A stretch of 25,731 bases of DNA. Origin: Ichthyophonus hoferi. Its lineage: Eukaryota > Opisthokonta > Ichthyosporea > Ichthyophonida > Ichthyophonidae. Within the stretch, counting starts at the first letter, position 1. Each line of letters opens with the position of its first letter. The stretch lies in contig NAOQ01000687.1 in NCBI GenBank assembly GCA_002751075.1, positions 10,566 through 36,296 on the forward strand, in the 5' to 3' direction. The notes below the pieces were generated by a model. The model saw only the letters and a program-made list of their open reading frames with translations, ran no database searches and was not told the origin of the DNA. Positions 11,361 to 23,532 of this stretch are shown piece by piece. The position numbers and the translations under genes are program-made.

Positions 11361-11514
11361 AATATTTTGTGCAATCTATTGGTTTTACATGCCAATCCAA
11401 GACGATCGATCAAAATTGAACCAGCCAATAGCGGAGGTCTCGCAACATAGTGTTGATGTTAGCCATTATACAAGTCAGGAGAGGCTGTGTCACATATCAA
11501 AGGTTTTAGTAAGT

Positions 11515-11762
11515 GATGGGATTAGTTAAATATTGTACAACTTCTATATTATAATCAACAATCCTTAATGGATGTCTATTAGCTAATACCAACTTTAATA
11601 AAGTATATAAGCAGGGTCCAGACTGGTTCTGGGCATGCATTTTTATTTATAAACGTGATGTACGAATTTATCTAAGTAGTAAAGTTACATATCGGCTCAG
11701 CATAAGTATTCAATTTTGGGGCATATTAGAGAAAGACAATTAAGTAAATTACGTGTCATGGG
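11515..11762 (-). repeat. Inverted arm B' (reverse complement of 12631-12860)
   Basis: The reverse complement contains GTAATTTACTTAATTG, CTGAGCCGAT..GTAACTT, AAAAATGCATGCC, AACCAGTC, ATTAAAGTTGGTAT and AGTTGTACAAT. These occur in the same order as similar blocks at 12631-12860 on the plus strand. The arms are strongly diverged and are separated by about 870 bases containing dispersed repeat copy 3. Confidence 0.7.
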
Positions 11763-11982
11763 AATAGATGGAAAAAAAACTTGAGATTACTTTATGTTAC
11801 TATTATTAACAATTTAAGAATAAACTACACTCCAAATAACAATAATAAAAAAACAGATTACTTTAGTAGGTTTTTTTCTTTTGGACCATAATTATAATAC
11901 AACAATATTGCACTTTTCTATGTAACTATATATATTTCCAAAAATTACATTCATATTATTCTTATTCATTTAGCATTATCAT

Positions 11983-12630
11983 TACTGAAACGGCAAAATA
12001 TTGGGTAAACATACCCTGTATTTATTTTAAGTTATTACCCTGACAATAACACAGGTCGGGTGGCTGACTATAGTGTAGAAAAAACCAGAAACCCCGTCTT
12101 CACCACACAATGGCTAATTTTTACTGTTTTAAACACGTGTGATGTGGTGAGACTGAATTTGGATTAAACTGTATATCTAATGTAAAATGGTATTCAGGTA
12201 TTAATCTTAGTCTGAATCATTACTACATAGGTTGAATGGATGAGTTCTCTATTATTGTGTACGTTAGCTAATTAATACTTAATATTGAGTAATAGCTGAT
12301 AATAAATAAATAAATAAAATATATTTTATATTCTAATACAAATAAATAATAAAATAATGAAGCATTATAGTATGTTAACCCATGTTCCAACCTCATCGTA
12401 ACCTCTAAAGCACGCACTTGTATTTTGGAGTGAGATAATTTTATTGCTCTTAAGGTATTACAGTTCCCATATTTGGATTAATTGATTTACTAAGGGATAT
12501 AATGATTTGGTTGATTTTTTTATTTTGGTTAGAAAAGGAGCATTTAATTAATTTAGCCATTTTTTTTATATAACTATAATTATTTAATATTATTAGCAAT
12601 TACTATTGCATATATGCTTAGTCCACAACC
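11983..12630 (+). repeat. Dispersed repeat family, copy 3 (longest)
   Basis: It begins at ACTGAAACGGCAAAATATTGGGTAAA, passes GTGGCTGACTATAGTGTA, GTGATGTGGTGAGACTGAATT and ATGGTATTCAGGTATTAAT, and continues through an AATAAATAAATAA stretch. CATGTTCCAAC near 12380 is shared with copy 1. It ends with ATTTAATTAATTTAGCC and GCAATTACTATTGCATA, shared with copy 2. It is immediately followed by inverted arm B. Confidence 0.75.
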
Positions 12631-12860
12631 CGTGACAAATAATTAAGTATATTTTCTGCTTCTCGTTCAAAATATAACATTTAGACTGAGCCGATGGGTA
12701 ACTTAGCTATTTAGAACAATTCATATACCAGATTTATGAACAAAAACGCGTGCCTAAAACCAGTCAGGGCTCAGGTTAAATAATTTATTAGAGTTGGTAT
12801 AAGGTAACAGACCTCCAGTATCGATCGTTGAATATAATGTAGAGGTTGTACAATTCCTAA
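12631..12860 (+). repeat. Inverted arm B
   Basis: This is the partner of 11515-11762 in opposite orientation. Shared blocks include CTGAGCCGAT.GGTAACTTAGC, AAAAACGCGTGCC, AACCAGTC, TTATTAGAGTTGGTAT and AGGTTGTACAATTC. It could be the 3' half of the same element as copy 3, with copy 2's 3' half having been inverted. Confidence 0.7.
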
Positions 12861-13471
12861 TACTAAAAAAGGTTTTAGGCTTGGCTACGGCCGTTTGAAA
12901 CAAAAATTACTAATGAAAATTTTCAAGGGAGTAGTGTTTGTATTTTTCTTTTTTCGGTGATGAATTTGTTGTAGTCTGTGGCCAGATTATTATATATGTT
13001 ATGTATATACATACATGTTCATATTCCTATATATATACACAAATAAAAGAATATATATATGCATATACACAAATAAATACAGAAATATATTAATATAAAT
13101 GAAAACACATACATACATATATAAATATATATCTATATGAATAATTTTTTTTTTTTTTTTTAAAAAAAAAAATCAACAATTACTTAAACATATATATATA
13201 TATATATACGGAAATGTATAAAATTAGATAAATATCAAGGCAAATACAGTATAAGACAAGTTCTCGTCTTACCCACATCCAAATCTAATTCGCACACTTA
13301 AAAGTCTTTTAATTAAATATCATAAACCAATCTCCATCCGCTACACTAATCATAACCAATTATAACTAATTATAATCCACCAATGACCAGTAATCTGTCC
13401 CTCTATCCGTTTGCACAGTGCAATAATCCCTTCCCCCACCCCAAAATACTCGTGTGTGCTTAGGAGATTTT
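12861..13471. other. AT-rich upstream region of RPL8
   Basis: It holds AT microsatellites (12990-13130, 13190-13208) and a T18/A11 palindrome at about 13145-13173. From about 13250 the sequence becomes richer in C, with CCCTTCCCCCACCCC near 13429-13443, which may be part of the RPL8 promoter. No TATA box could be distinguished from the AT-rich background. Confidence 0.4.
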
Positions 13472-13500
13472 CTTTTCCCGGCCAAACATACAGCCTCAAG
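13472..13500 (+). promoter_or_regulatory. Probable 5'TOP leader exon of RPL8
   Basis: CTTTTCCCGG at 13472-13481 fits the 5' terminal oligopyrimidine start of ribosomal-protein mRNAs. It is followed by a short leader ending CCTCAAG|GTAAAC, a good donor (GT at 13501). An intron of 473 bases from there to the TGTGCAG acceptor at 13973 would join this non-coding exon directly in front of the start codon, an arrangement common in ribosomal-protein genes. A closer donor (GA|GTAAGT, GT at 13920) could give a 54-base intron instead. The start site is inferred, not shown. Confidence 0.5.
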
Positions 13501-13973
13501 GTAAACAGGCTTTCAGCAATTATTCTATTTTTTTTAGTTACAATCATTTACAATCACCTTCTATCCGGCCGTGGAAAGCTCCTAGGCAGTATTCAGCATG
13601 GTTTAATTAGTAATAATATTCAGAATATCATATGTATTTTTATTTTTCAAGTTCGATGTATCTATCGTCAACAAATCAACCATGAATTATATATTTTTCG
13701 AATCCTATAACTATCGGTAGGAATCCTCGTTATATCATCCAGTATACTATATCAATATGTATCCAACATCGTCTGCAATATATTATCAGCATATCGACTG
13801 GCCGAAGTAATAGGCATTCATTGAATGCAAGGGAAAAGGAAAGGGGACATGCAGTACAGCAGGGATGTGAATTATTGTTTTCATTAAAAACATGCGATAA
13901 GGTGGAGTATAAGGGTGGAGTAAGTATATGGATGAATGAATGGGAGGGCTAATACCCAATTTCGCATGTGCAG

Positions 13974-15742
13974 ATGGGACGCGTAATTCGTTCGCAGCGT
14001 AAGGGTGCGGGAAGCATCTTCAAGTCCCACACCCAGCACCGTAAGGGAGCCGCCAAGCTCCGTCACATTGACTTCGCTGAACGCCATGGTTACATCAAGG
14101 TAAGAACGTTTTAAAATAATGCTATTGCATGGAAGTATAAAATAACCGCGTTTTTATTTGGGGGATGAGTTTTTTGTTTTGTTTTACACATTTCATATTT
14201 CAAGACATGTGGTGGTTTAATTATGAAAGACTAAGCTTTGCGTGCTACCATATAACAAATGACACTTATTATACATTTAAGAAAGTTTTTGTGAATGTTT
14301 GTTAACCAGGTGTTGTTGTGTAGGGTTTGGTTAAGGAGATCATCCACGACCCTGGACGTGGTGCTCCCCTTGCTCGTGTGGTCTTCCGCGACCCATACAA
14401 ATACCGCATGAAGAAGGAGCTCTTCATCGCCCCCGAGGGCGTGTACACCGGCCAGTTCATTTACTGCGGAAAGAAGGGTGTGTATACCTATGCATGTTTT
14501 TAAATTGATTATTTTTTAAGTTTTATAGGGTATATGTAGGAATTATAGCGTGGAAGTTTTTATAAGGGATTTTTAACATTAGTTATGAGCTTTGCGATTA
14601 ATTTTGCTTTAGTAAGTCAAGTTTGGAATTATTTATTTTTTGTTGTAATAAGTTAGACTTTTCTATTATTAGGAATTTATTACGCAATATACATTCCTAT
14701 TATTAAAGGTATAATTATTCATATTCTAATGGAGAAGTTTTAAATGAAACAACTTGGTAGAACATTCTTAATTTTTAGAAGCTTTTATAGTTGGTATGTT
14801 TTCATAAAACTACGGGAATCTCAATCACATCATTCCCTTTACCCAAACAATTACTTTTTCATATTGTTAAAGCAATTGGTAATAATCAATATTAATCAAC
14901 AATACCTTACCTATATCTCTGCCTACAGCTACCCTTACCATCGGTAACGTCCTCCCCGTCGGACAGATGCCCGAAGGTACCATTGTGTGCAACGTTGAGG
15001 AGAAGTCCGGTGATCGCGGAAGCATTGCCCGTACCTCCGGCAACTACTGCACCGTTGTTTCTCACAACAGGGACAACGGAAAGACCCGTCTTCGTCTTCC
15101 TTCCGGAGCCAAGAAGGTCATCCCTTCCATTGCCCGTGCTACCGTTGGTATCGTTGCCGGTGGTGGACGTATGGACAAGCCTATGTTGAAGGCTGGTACC
15201 GCGTACTACAAGTACAAGGCTAAACGTAACAGCTGGCCTAAGGTCAGAGGTGTCGCCATGAACGTAAGTATATCTCTTATCTTACTATTATATTAGTTAG
15301 TTGTGAATGTTATTTTATGATATGTATGCATTATTTTAATATTTTTTCTTGTTAATGCTGTACTATAACCTAATCATAAAAGTCTGTTTTGAGATAATGC
15401 GTATGTTATGGTATTTTTATTACAATAATAACAGAAGAGACGTATAAAACTCTTGTACACATTGCATAGTTTGTGAAGTCTTGAAAGCTTCAAAATATAT
15501 TATAGCAATACAGCATGTATTGTATTCTGTTATATCATAACATAAATAGGTTATTAACCTATTCCATTACTATATTATAGCCCGTCGATCACCCCCACGG
15601 TGGTGGAAACCACCAGCATATTGGTTTCCCCTCTACTGTTGGTCGCGATACCCCCGCTGGTGCCAAGGTCGGTCTTATTGCCGCCCGCCGCACTGGTCGT
15701 CTGCGTGGTGGTGCTGCTCTTCGCGGTGGCAAGGACGAATAA
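13974..15742 (+). CDS. RPL8: 60S ribosomal protein L8 (uL2), complete, four coding exons
   Basis: Exons are 13974-14099, 14324-14477, 14929-15263 and 15581-15742 (TAA at 15740). They join to 258 residues; human RPL8 has 257. The protein starts [14 protein letters not shown] and contains [18 protein letters not shown], the [19 protein letters not shown] block, the [21 protein letters not shown] barrel segment, [29 protein letters not shown], the HGGGNHQH loop and [16 protein letters not shown]. uL2 sits at the base of the peptidyl-transferase centre; the conserved His-bearing HGGG loop reaches toward it and is needed for 60S assembly and activity. The first ATG follows an acceptor-like TGTGCAG, consistent with a spliced non-coding leader. 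The residue after HP is His, as in fungi and plants, where most animals have Phe. Exons favour C/G third positions (GCC, AAG, ACC, CGT) against an AT-rich background, as expected of a highly expressed gene. Confidence 0.98.
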
Positions 15743-17713
15743 ATTATATTTGCCTCTTAATATCAATAATAATCCATCATGTGTCTATCTTTTTTTTGTT
15801 TTGGTGGCGTTGTATATATAGGTGATAGTTGTATGTTGGATTATATGGTGGAATACACGGCAATATATTGTAATGGGCTTGTATTGGTATTGGCAGGAGA
15901 TTGTTGTGTTAAGTGATAATATATGTTTGCTGGGGTACTGTCATGCCATATTTATATCTGGATTCATTATTTGGAGGTTTTTGTTATGAAAGTTTTAATG
16001 ACTAGAGTGAGGGGTTTATGTTTTAAATTATAGTGTCCACAGTTTGTTTATGTTTAATGTAATACGTTGTATCAACACTCAAATGCTTGGATATTTTTTT
16101 TGATATTATTGGATTAGTTTTATACAAATATTCCAGAACAAATAATATAACTCGACAATAAAAAATCCCTAAAGAATAGGCATAATTATGTTTTAATGTA
16201 ATTATATGTTAGTAAGTGTAATATATTTTTGTTAGATTGATGTATATAATGTCGGAATATGTTATGATAAAAGCGAGATTTTTATGTAATTATATTAAGT
16301 TAAGTGATTGGACACAAATTTTGAATGGGGGGAGGTATTGGTTAGCTTTTGTAATAAGACATTTTATTTCATTTAATTTAAATTGTTTTAGTCTATATTT
16401 TTATTAGTTATTATTACCTTTTTCGTAAAGGTTATAAATCTGTTTCATGATTGTTTGGCTTGTTTTATAGTCATGCTTATTCAGTAAAATATATTTTGGC
16501 ATATAAGTGTTATATATATATACAGATGTATTTTATTTTTTCATTATGTTATTATGAGCAATTTGTTTTTTATTCAAGCGTGTTAAGGTTTTTTATGTAG
16601 ATAGATAAAATAGGGGTACAAGTTAAAAAAATTGTCCAAGCATATACTACTTACTGGGTAATTAATACGTTATTTAAATTAGAATATAATATATAGTAGG
16701 ATAAGATTGTATAAAAACGGTTAGTTTAGTATTGTCAATGCTTTTAACATAGAAAAATATGTGTAATGAGAATATCCTATTGGTTCATTTTAGCATTTAA
16801 ATTTTATCTCAGGCTGTTCAGTTCACAGATCTAGTCCCCTGTGATTGGTCAATTTTAGATTGGTATGCATTATCCCGGGTTAAAAAGTACTTCCTTTATA
16901 TCCATCCACTGTTCATCATCTAGTAATCACTTGTATAAGAATTGTTTAAACAAACATGCAACTATTTTGAAATATTAGGCCACACCCAAACAGAACAAAA
17001 AACCGAATGATAATTTTTAAAATACTACGTTAGTGTGAATCAATTATGCGATTTTAATAACTGTATTAATATGTTGGTTTTGCGTCATTACGGCACTTTC
17101 AGTAACTATTCCAAATGGGATAGGTAAGAACACTGACTGAGCAGGCTTTGGAAAATCCAAACAGTACATATATGACGTTGTATTCTTGAGTGTTTATGTA
17201 TTGGTTATACCAAACTATCATCGTGTAATTTAAAAATATTTGCTTAAGTATTTATATATAATATAAAATACAAATAAGAAAGTAGCTAGCATTTTTTTTA
17301 GTCTTATTACCAAATAAAAGGTCATCATTGCTCGAATTGATCACTATATTTATTATCAATATCCACTTTAAACTCTTTCCTAGCCTGAACATTATTAGAT
17401 CATGTCCCTTTTTATATTAATACAAAGTTAAGGTTGTAGTATAAAAACAATTTATTCATTTTTAAATGTAAAATTTTAATTTTAAATTATATATTGGAAT
17501 AACCAACTATACTATAACCCTTCTATTTATTCTACCATATTATTCGGAATTAATTAGTTATCTTACGCACTTTCAATACATAATTTTCTTGTTTTATCAG
17601 CAATATAAAGTCTACTGTGTAATGCAATTGTTTATTTACAAAAGGAAATTGTAATGAGATTGCATAGAGTTACTCATTAATTCAGGCTCAAAACAAAACA
17701 AAAATTAACAAAC

Positions 17714-17746
<33 letters not shown>

Positions 17747-18500
17747 GTTATGATTATTATTATTATTATCATTTATCATTTTGGATTTGTACCTAGCGTA
17801 TGGAGATAAAACTTTGCCACATTTTTTCTTTGCTAAAATTGTAACTACTGATTTATTATCCTGTTCTCCATAGTTATACACGGGTGCTTCTGCCGTTTAT
17901 TTTCATTTTTATTTTATAAATAGGCGCACTAAGGAATATATATATATATATGCATGTAAATATATATACTCTAATATAGGGTGTAGTATATATAATTATC
18001 AAGTATTCATAGGTCTCAGTTGACATAAAAGTAACCAGGTAGTTATTATCACATACCAACTATAACGAGAGATTAGTCATTATACAGTATAGCATATACT
18101 ATAATATATATTCATTGGTACTAGTATTGCTTACTCATAAAGAGCTGGTCAAGCAAGTTGAGAATTTATTTAACTGTAATAGTAAATCATTACAATATAC
18201 TATAAGAGAGGGAAAAAAAAATACAAAAACAGAATAGTCAATTTAACATCATACCTTATCCATGGATGTGAAACAATTAATTAATTTCTGACACCAAACA
18301 TTAATTACAAACACATTTATTATTCATAAGCGATTATTTTTCTAGCCTTTGTTTACTATTTACATGCATAAACACACACACATATATATATATATCTATT
18401 AAACTGAAATATTATAGACAGAATAAATCATATCAGGATACTGAAGACTACCTTAAAACATACGTAAAATTAACAAAAAAAAATAAAAAAATACCAAAAC
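15743..18500. other. AT-rich spacer between RPL8 and the attractin-like gene
   Basis: This is 2.76 kb without a recognised gene. AATAAA at 16157-16162 is a possible RPL8 poly(A) signal, though it would give a long 3' UTR of about 415 bases. An ATT triplet microsatellite spans about 17717-17770, and short AT runs occur near 17936-17952 and 18380-18396. The last 25 bases before 18501 are A-rich (ACCAAAAC before the ATG), a plausible start context. Confidence 0.5.
17717..17770. repeat. ATT triplet microsatellite
   Basis: A run of ATT triplets interrupted by single GTT and GATT units, in the spacer between RPL8 and the attractin-like gene. Confidence 0.9.
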
Positions 18501-21500
18501 ATGAAAATAGTTGTGTGGGTGTGGGCCTTTATGATTTCTCTCTGTGTGAGTGAAGCAGTGGGGTATAGCTGTCTACACGGAGTGAAAACTGGTGCAGGGA
18601 GAAATGTTACATGCATTTGCGAACGTGGATGGATAGGAAAATATTGTAACGAATGTTTACATCAAATTATTTATGATCGGAATACAACAGAAGAAATGCA
18701 TATAGCCATTGGAATCAACGGAGGTTTAAGATACAGGAATAACCAATCTTGTCAATGGCAGTTATTGGGAATTAATAGCAATAGAAGTATTACATTGAAT
18801 CTAGGAACTATAAATACCGAGTGTAACTATGACCATGTTAATATTTATGATGGAGATTCTATAAATGCTCCCATGGTGGCTTCAATAAGTGGTCTACCGT
18901 TGCCAAGACAACTCACGTTAACCAATGGGGCTGCTCTTGTTTACTTTACTAGTGATCTTTCTACAGTTGAATACAGTTTTAATATCTCATACAGGTATAG
19001 TATATTTGTATAGTTTTCGCCTATCCTTTTATCAAACAGGTGTGTTGCTAACCTCAATTGGGTATGTTAATAGTAATTAGTGTATTTTGGAATACAGTAT
19101 GCTATATAGTGTTATATATTATATCATATTATATTATATTGTACTGTTTAATATATGTTATCATATTGTATAGTACCACATCATATCATATATTATCATA
19201 CATACCATAAAATATCATATTATAACATATAATAACATATAGTACCATACCTATCATACAATAGAATACCATAATATATAATACTATATGTACCGTACAT
19301 AACATAATATCATACAATATAATATCATAACATACTATCATATATACCATACATATCATACGACAACATCCCATAGCCAATAATATCCACATGACAACTC
19401 ACCAATCTCCCACCCAATCATATCATCCACATAACTTCGTACAGGTGGTCAGATTGTCCCAATAACTGTGGGAAAAGAGGTATTTGTATCAATGGGAAAT
19501 GTAGATGCGATATTCTTTGGAAAGGATTGGCATGTGAGCAGAAAGCCTGTCCAGGAGGATGCTCAGGGTATAAACAGGGATTGTGTAGTTTACATCTAAA
19601 ACAATGCTTGTGTAATAGTGGATATACAGGTAGGTTGTGCTGCCATATATAGCTACAGTTATGTTTATATATAACATAGGCAAAGTATTTATAGTCTTAA
19701 TTATCTAATTAATTAATGACATTATTAATTAGTTTATATACCGAGTACTATCTCTTATGAAAATAAAGGTCTCTGTTTACTGGCAAATATAGCTTCATGT
19801 AGAATATAGGCAAAATAACTGTAGTTATAATTAGCTAATTAATTAATGATGGGGTCCGACATATTTTATATATAAAATGCTATTTGTTTATAGAAAATAT
19901 AATAATATCTATATAACATTAATGCTTTTATATTAAATAATATTGTATAATAGTAGACATATACCTGTTTAGCCAGTTTGGCAGCTATATATTATATTAA
20001 TACATAGTGTGTTTTAATATTATCTTCTACGCCATAATACTATCACTATAATCGGTTATTTATTGCATACTTGAATGATGTATAATATATAGTAGTAGTC
20101 ATGAAAAAGATTCATAACATCATCATACCCAATCATATCACTAATATAATCTATGCCTCACCAGGACTGGATTGCAGTCAACCAATAACTAAGGCTCGGT
20201 GGGAAATATTACATGGCAATCCGAATGATATTGTCTATAGACCTTCTATCTATAAACGAACTGGACATGCTGCAACTGTTATGGTAGGCATATTGTATAT
20301 GTTATAATGTAGGGGTCACAACGTGTATTTTACTTTGTATAATTTATATTTTATAGTGTTTAGTTTATGACTTATCATTTACATATTTAATTTTAATTTT
20401 AATTTAAAAATCTATTTTATTTTCTGTTCTAAACTGGAGCTCTATTTTCAGCTACAACCATTCGTTTTTTGTTGTTCTTGAAATTAGTGTACTTGATAAT
20501 AAATTGATTAATGACTTATAATTTTAAATTTATTATTAATATATAGCTCTCCAGCACTCAACTGTATTAAAACAAACAGTAAAAAAAGGAAAATAGCAAA
20601 AATAACAATAATAATAATAATTGATAATAATAATATAATATATAATATTATATATTACTTGATATCTACATAATAAGTAATTGTTTTAAATATTTTTACA
20701 TACCTATTCACATTCACATTCAAATTTTATTGCCTTGTTGATAGGACGATGCAATGTATGTATTTGGTGGCATAGCTGAAGGATTCCAGGCATCAAATGA
20801 TCTTCTGATGTTTAATTTTACTAGCCAATCCTGGTCGATCATTTTAATTGAAGGGTATGTATTATTTGCCAAACATTTTTTACCCTCCTGTACTTTGAAG
20901 TTTTAACCTAGTAATAGTTTAAGTTTAATACATAATTTATAAGGGTTGAAATATTAACATATTTCGTTAATTTTAGTTTTATTACTACTATTATTAAAAA
21001 ATGTAATTAACTGATATTAAATAGAGGATTGAAATTATAGTACAATGTAGTAAGATATAGTATGATCTAATAGGTCATTAGAATGTATATATACTGTATG
21101 GTATTACATAGGATTCCAACAATAGCATGATATATTATGATATACCGTGATATCTTATGTTATTAAGATGTAGATAAACTATAACTACATATATCTACCA
21201 AAACCTTCTTTATTCTAACCATTACAGTCTCTCCTTCTTCCTTTCTCTGTCACCCATCCCATAAGGATTGGATTCTTCAAAATTTTATACAAGAAATAAT
21301 ATAATTATAGAACGTATCTATAAATAACAATTTGGTTAAAGTTTAAGAGATAGATAGCATCAATATCAAATAGCCATTTAGTATAAATTTCAATATTATA
21401 TCAATATATATATTCTTTTTAAACAAAATGCAAAAAAGTAGTATTAATTATTAGGTCAACTATTATTTATTTATTTATTATGAGAAATTTAAAATTTCAA

Positions 21501-23498
21501 TATCCTTATACATACACACCAAGATATTTTGTAGTCATGTAGTCATTTTTGATACGCTTTTTACCAATAAAATAATTGATTAGTTAATACTCTTATATAC
21601 TAACTACTTTTTTCCTCTTTACAGTCCCCTCCCCCTCCCCCGTTCCTCCCTTACTATGGTAACCATTCCTAACAACCATATTTTGATTTGCGGAGGTGCT
21701 TTTCACAATTCTACAGTAACTAATGAGCTTTGGCTATTTGATACCAAATTAAGAAAATTTCAGAAGCTTCAGAATGCACCAATAGGAATGAGCCATCACA
21801 CAGCACACTATCACAGTGATAATGATTGGATGATGGTTGTCATGGACTATGGGGAAGTACTGGTTTATGACATAGGTAGGGGTTGTATCCTCTTCATTCC
21901 CTTCTACTACCTATGTATATAGGCTATATGTTTATTGTTTTAGGGTCTTGGTAGGATTGCACAGACAGACTGGTGGGTTATAATATATAGTTTTATATAA
22001 TATAATATAATACAACATAGTATATTTCATATTATAATATTTAATACAATATATAATAAAGGACAATAGGATATAATGTAATGCGACATGTTATATAATA
22101 TAGTATAATACTTAATGCAATCTATAATATAATATAATATAATAATATATAAAATATATAATGTACTATGATGCACTACAATATAAGGTAACGCCATTTT
22201 GTATAATCATTCTTACCTTCTCTATTTTAACTCTTTTCATTTATTTACCCAACAGCCCTGAACCAGTGGGACACTGGCTATGTGAACCAATCAACATCAA
22301 CTGTTCTAGGAAGCCATGTTAGTGTGATGGCCCCTTGGATGGATGCTATTATTATACACGGAGGACTAAGGGGCTATAGCATGTTGGTAAGTATACATGC
22401 ATATAGTACAATGGTATCTTATTAGTTAATCTATTAATTCTATATATAGATCAATATTATATATATAAATATAATATTAATGGTAGATATATATCAATAT
22501 ATTATAATACTATATTTATAAGTATGATTTTAATGATATATATATTTGTTTGTACACTTGCATTATAATTATATATATAGAGAGATATACATACACACAC
22601 ACATATACACACACTCTATTGGTACTTTCTCCAATCAAAATCATTCCACCACTACAGGCAGCAATCCCAACCAACCATACGGGGGTTTACATGATAAATT
22701 CTAACCAATGGGCACTTCCCACCTTTCTCAGTAGACCTGATAGCATAATGTCTCCTGCAATATTCATGCATGCGTACGTATTATTTTTATTTTCACTTTT
22801 AAAAAATAAAAATAAAATTATAATTAAATTTCAAGATGGATTTGAGACCTTGTTTATCAAGTCAATAACAAATTTAACCATTTTATCTTTTTTCTGGATC
22901 ATAGCTGTTATTAAGTGTTATGATTAGTCATTAGGGCTGGAATATTGATGTATTAGACTGTAACAGAATAATGGGGCATTGTATCTTTAGGGGGAGAGGC
23001 TCGAATGGAAACTATATACTATATTATTATTATTATTATTATTATAACAGTATAATAGTATAATTGTATAATAGTACAGTGATATAGTAGTATAATAGTA
23101 TAATTGTATAATAGTACAGTGATATAGTAGTATAATAGTATAATTGTTTAATAGCATTCATAATAGTATAATAGCATGCCTATATATATGCTTAAAATAT
23201 ACTGTTGCCAATAGATATATGGTTATTTATACAGGGCAGCATTGATTGGACAAACTATATACATATATGGAGGGAATAGCTATATGGATGGATCATTGGT
23301 AGATAAGAATCGTAACTGCCACTCAGACGCCTTCTATGCCTATAATATAGGTATGAATACTACCTTATATTACACTGCATTATATATATACGTATATGTA
23401 GGTATAGATATTATACTATACTATTGTACACTATACTACCCTACACTACCTTACACTACCCTACCCTACTCTACCCTACCCTACCCTACACTACACTA

Positions 23499-23532
<34 letters not shown>

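Noticed and set aside
13350-13710. Overlapping 65- and 99-residue open frames upstream of RPL8
   Set aside because: There is no recognisable domain, and they overlap the predicted TOP leader and its intron.
15575-15821. Open frames on both strands over the last RPL8 exon
   Set aside because: They are shadows of the GC-rich RPL8 coding sequence in other frames.
23425-23507. TACCC/TACAC pentamers as an internal telomere-like tract
   Set aside because: The period is five and the sequence grades into TACTA pentamers; it does not match TTAGGG or a known telomere repeat.
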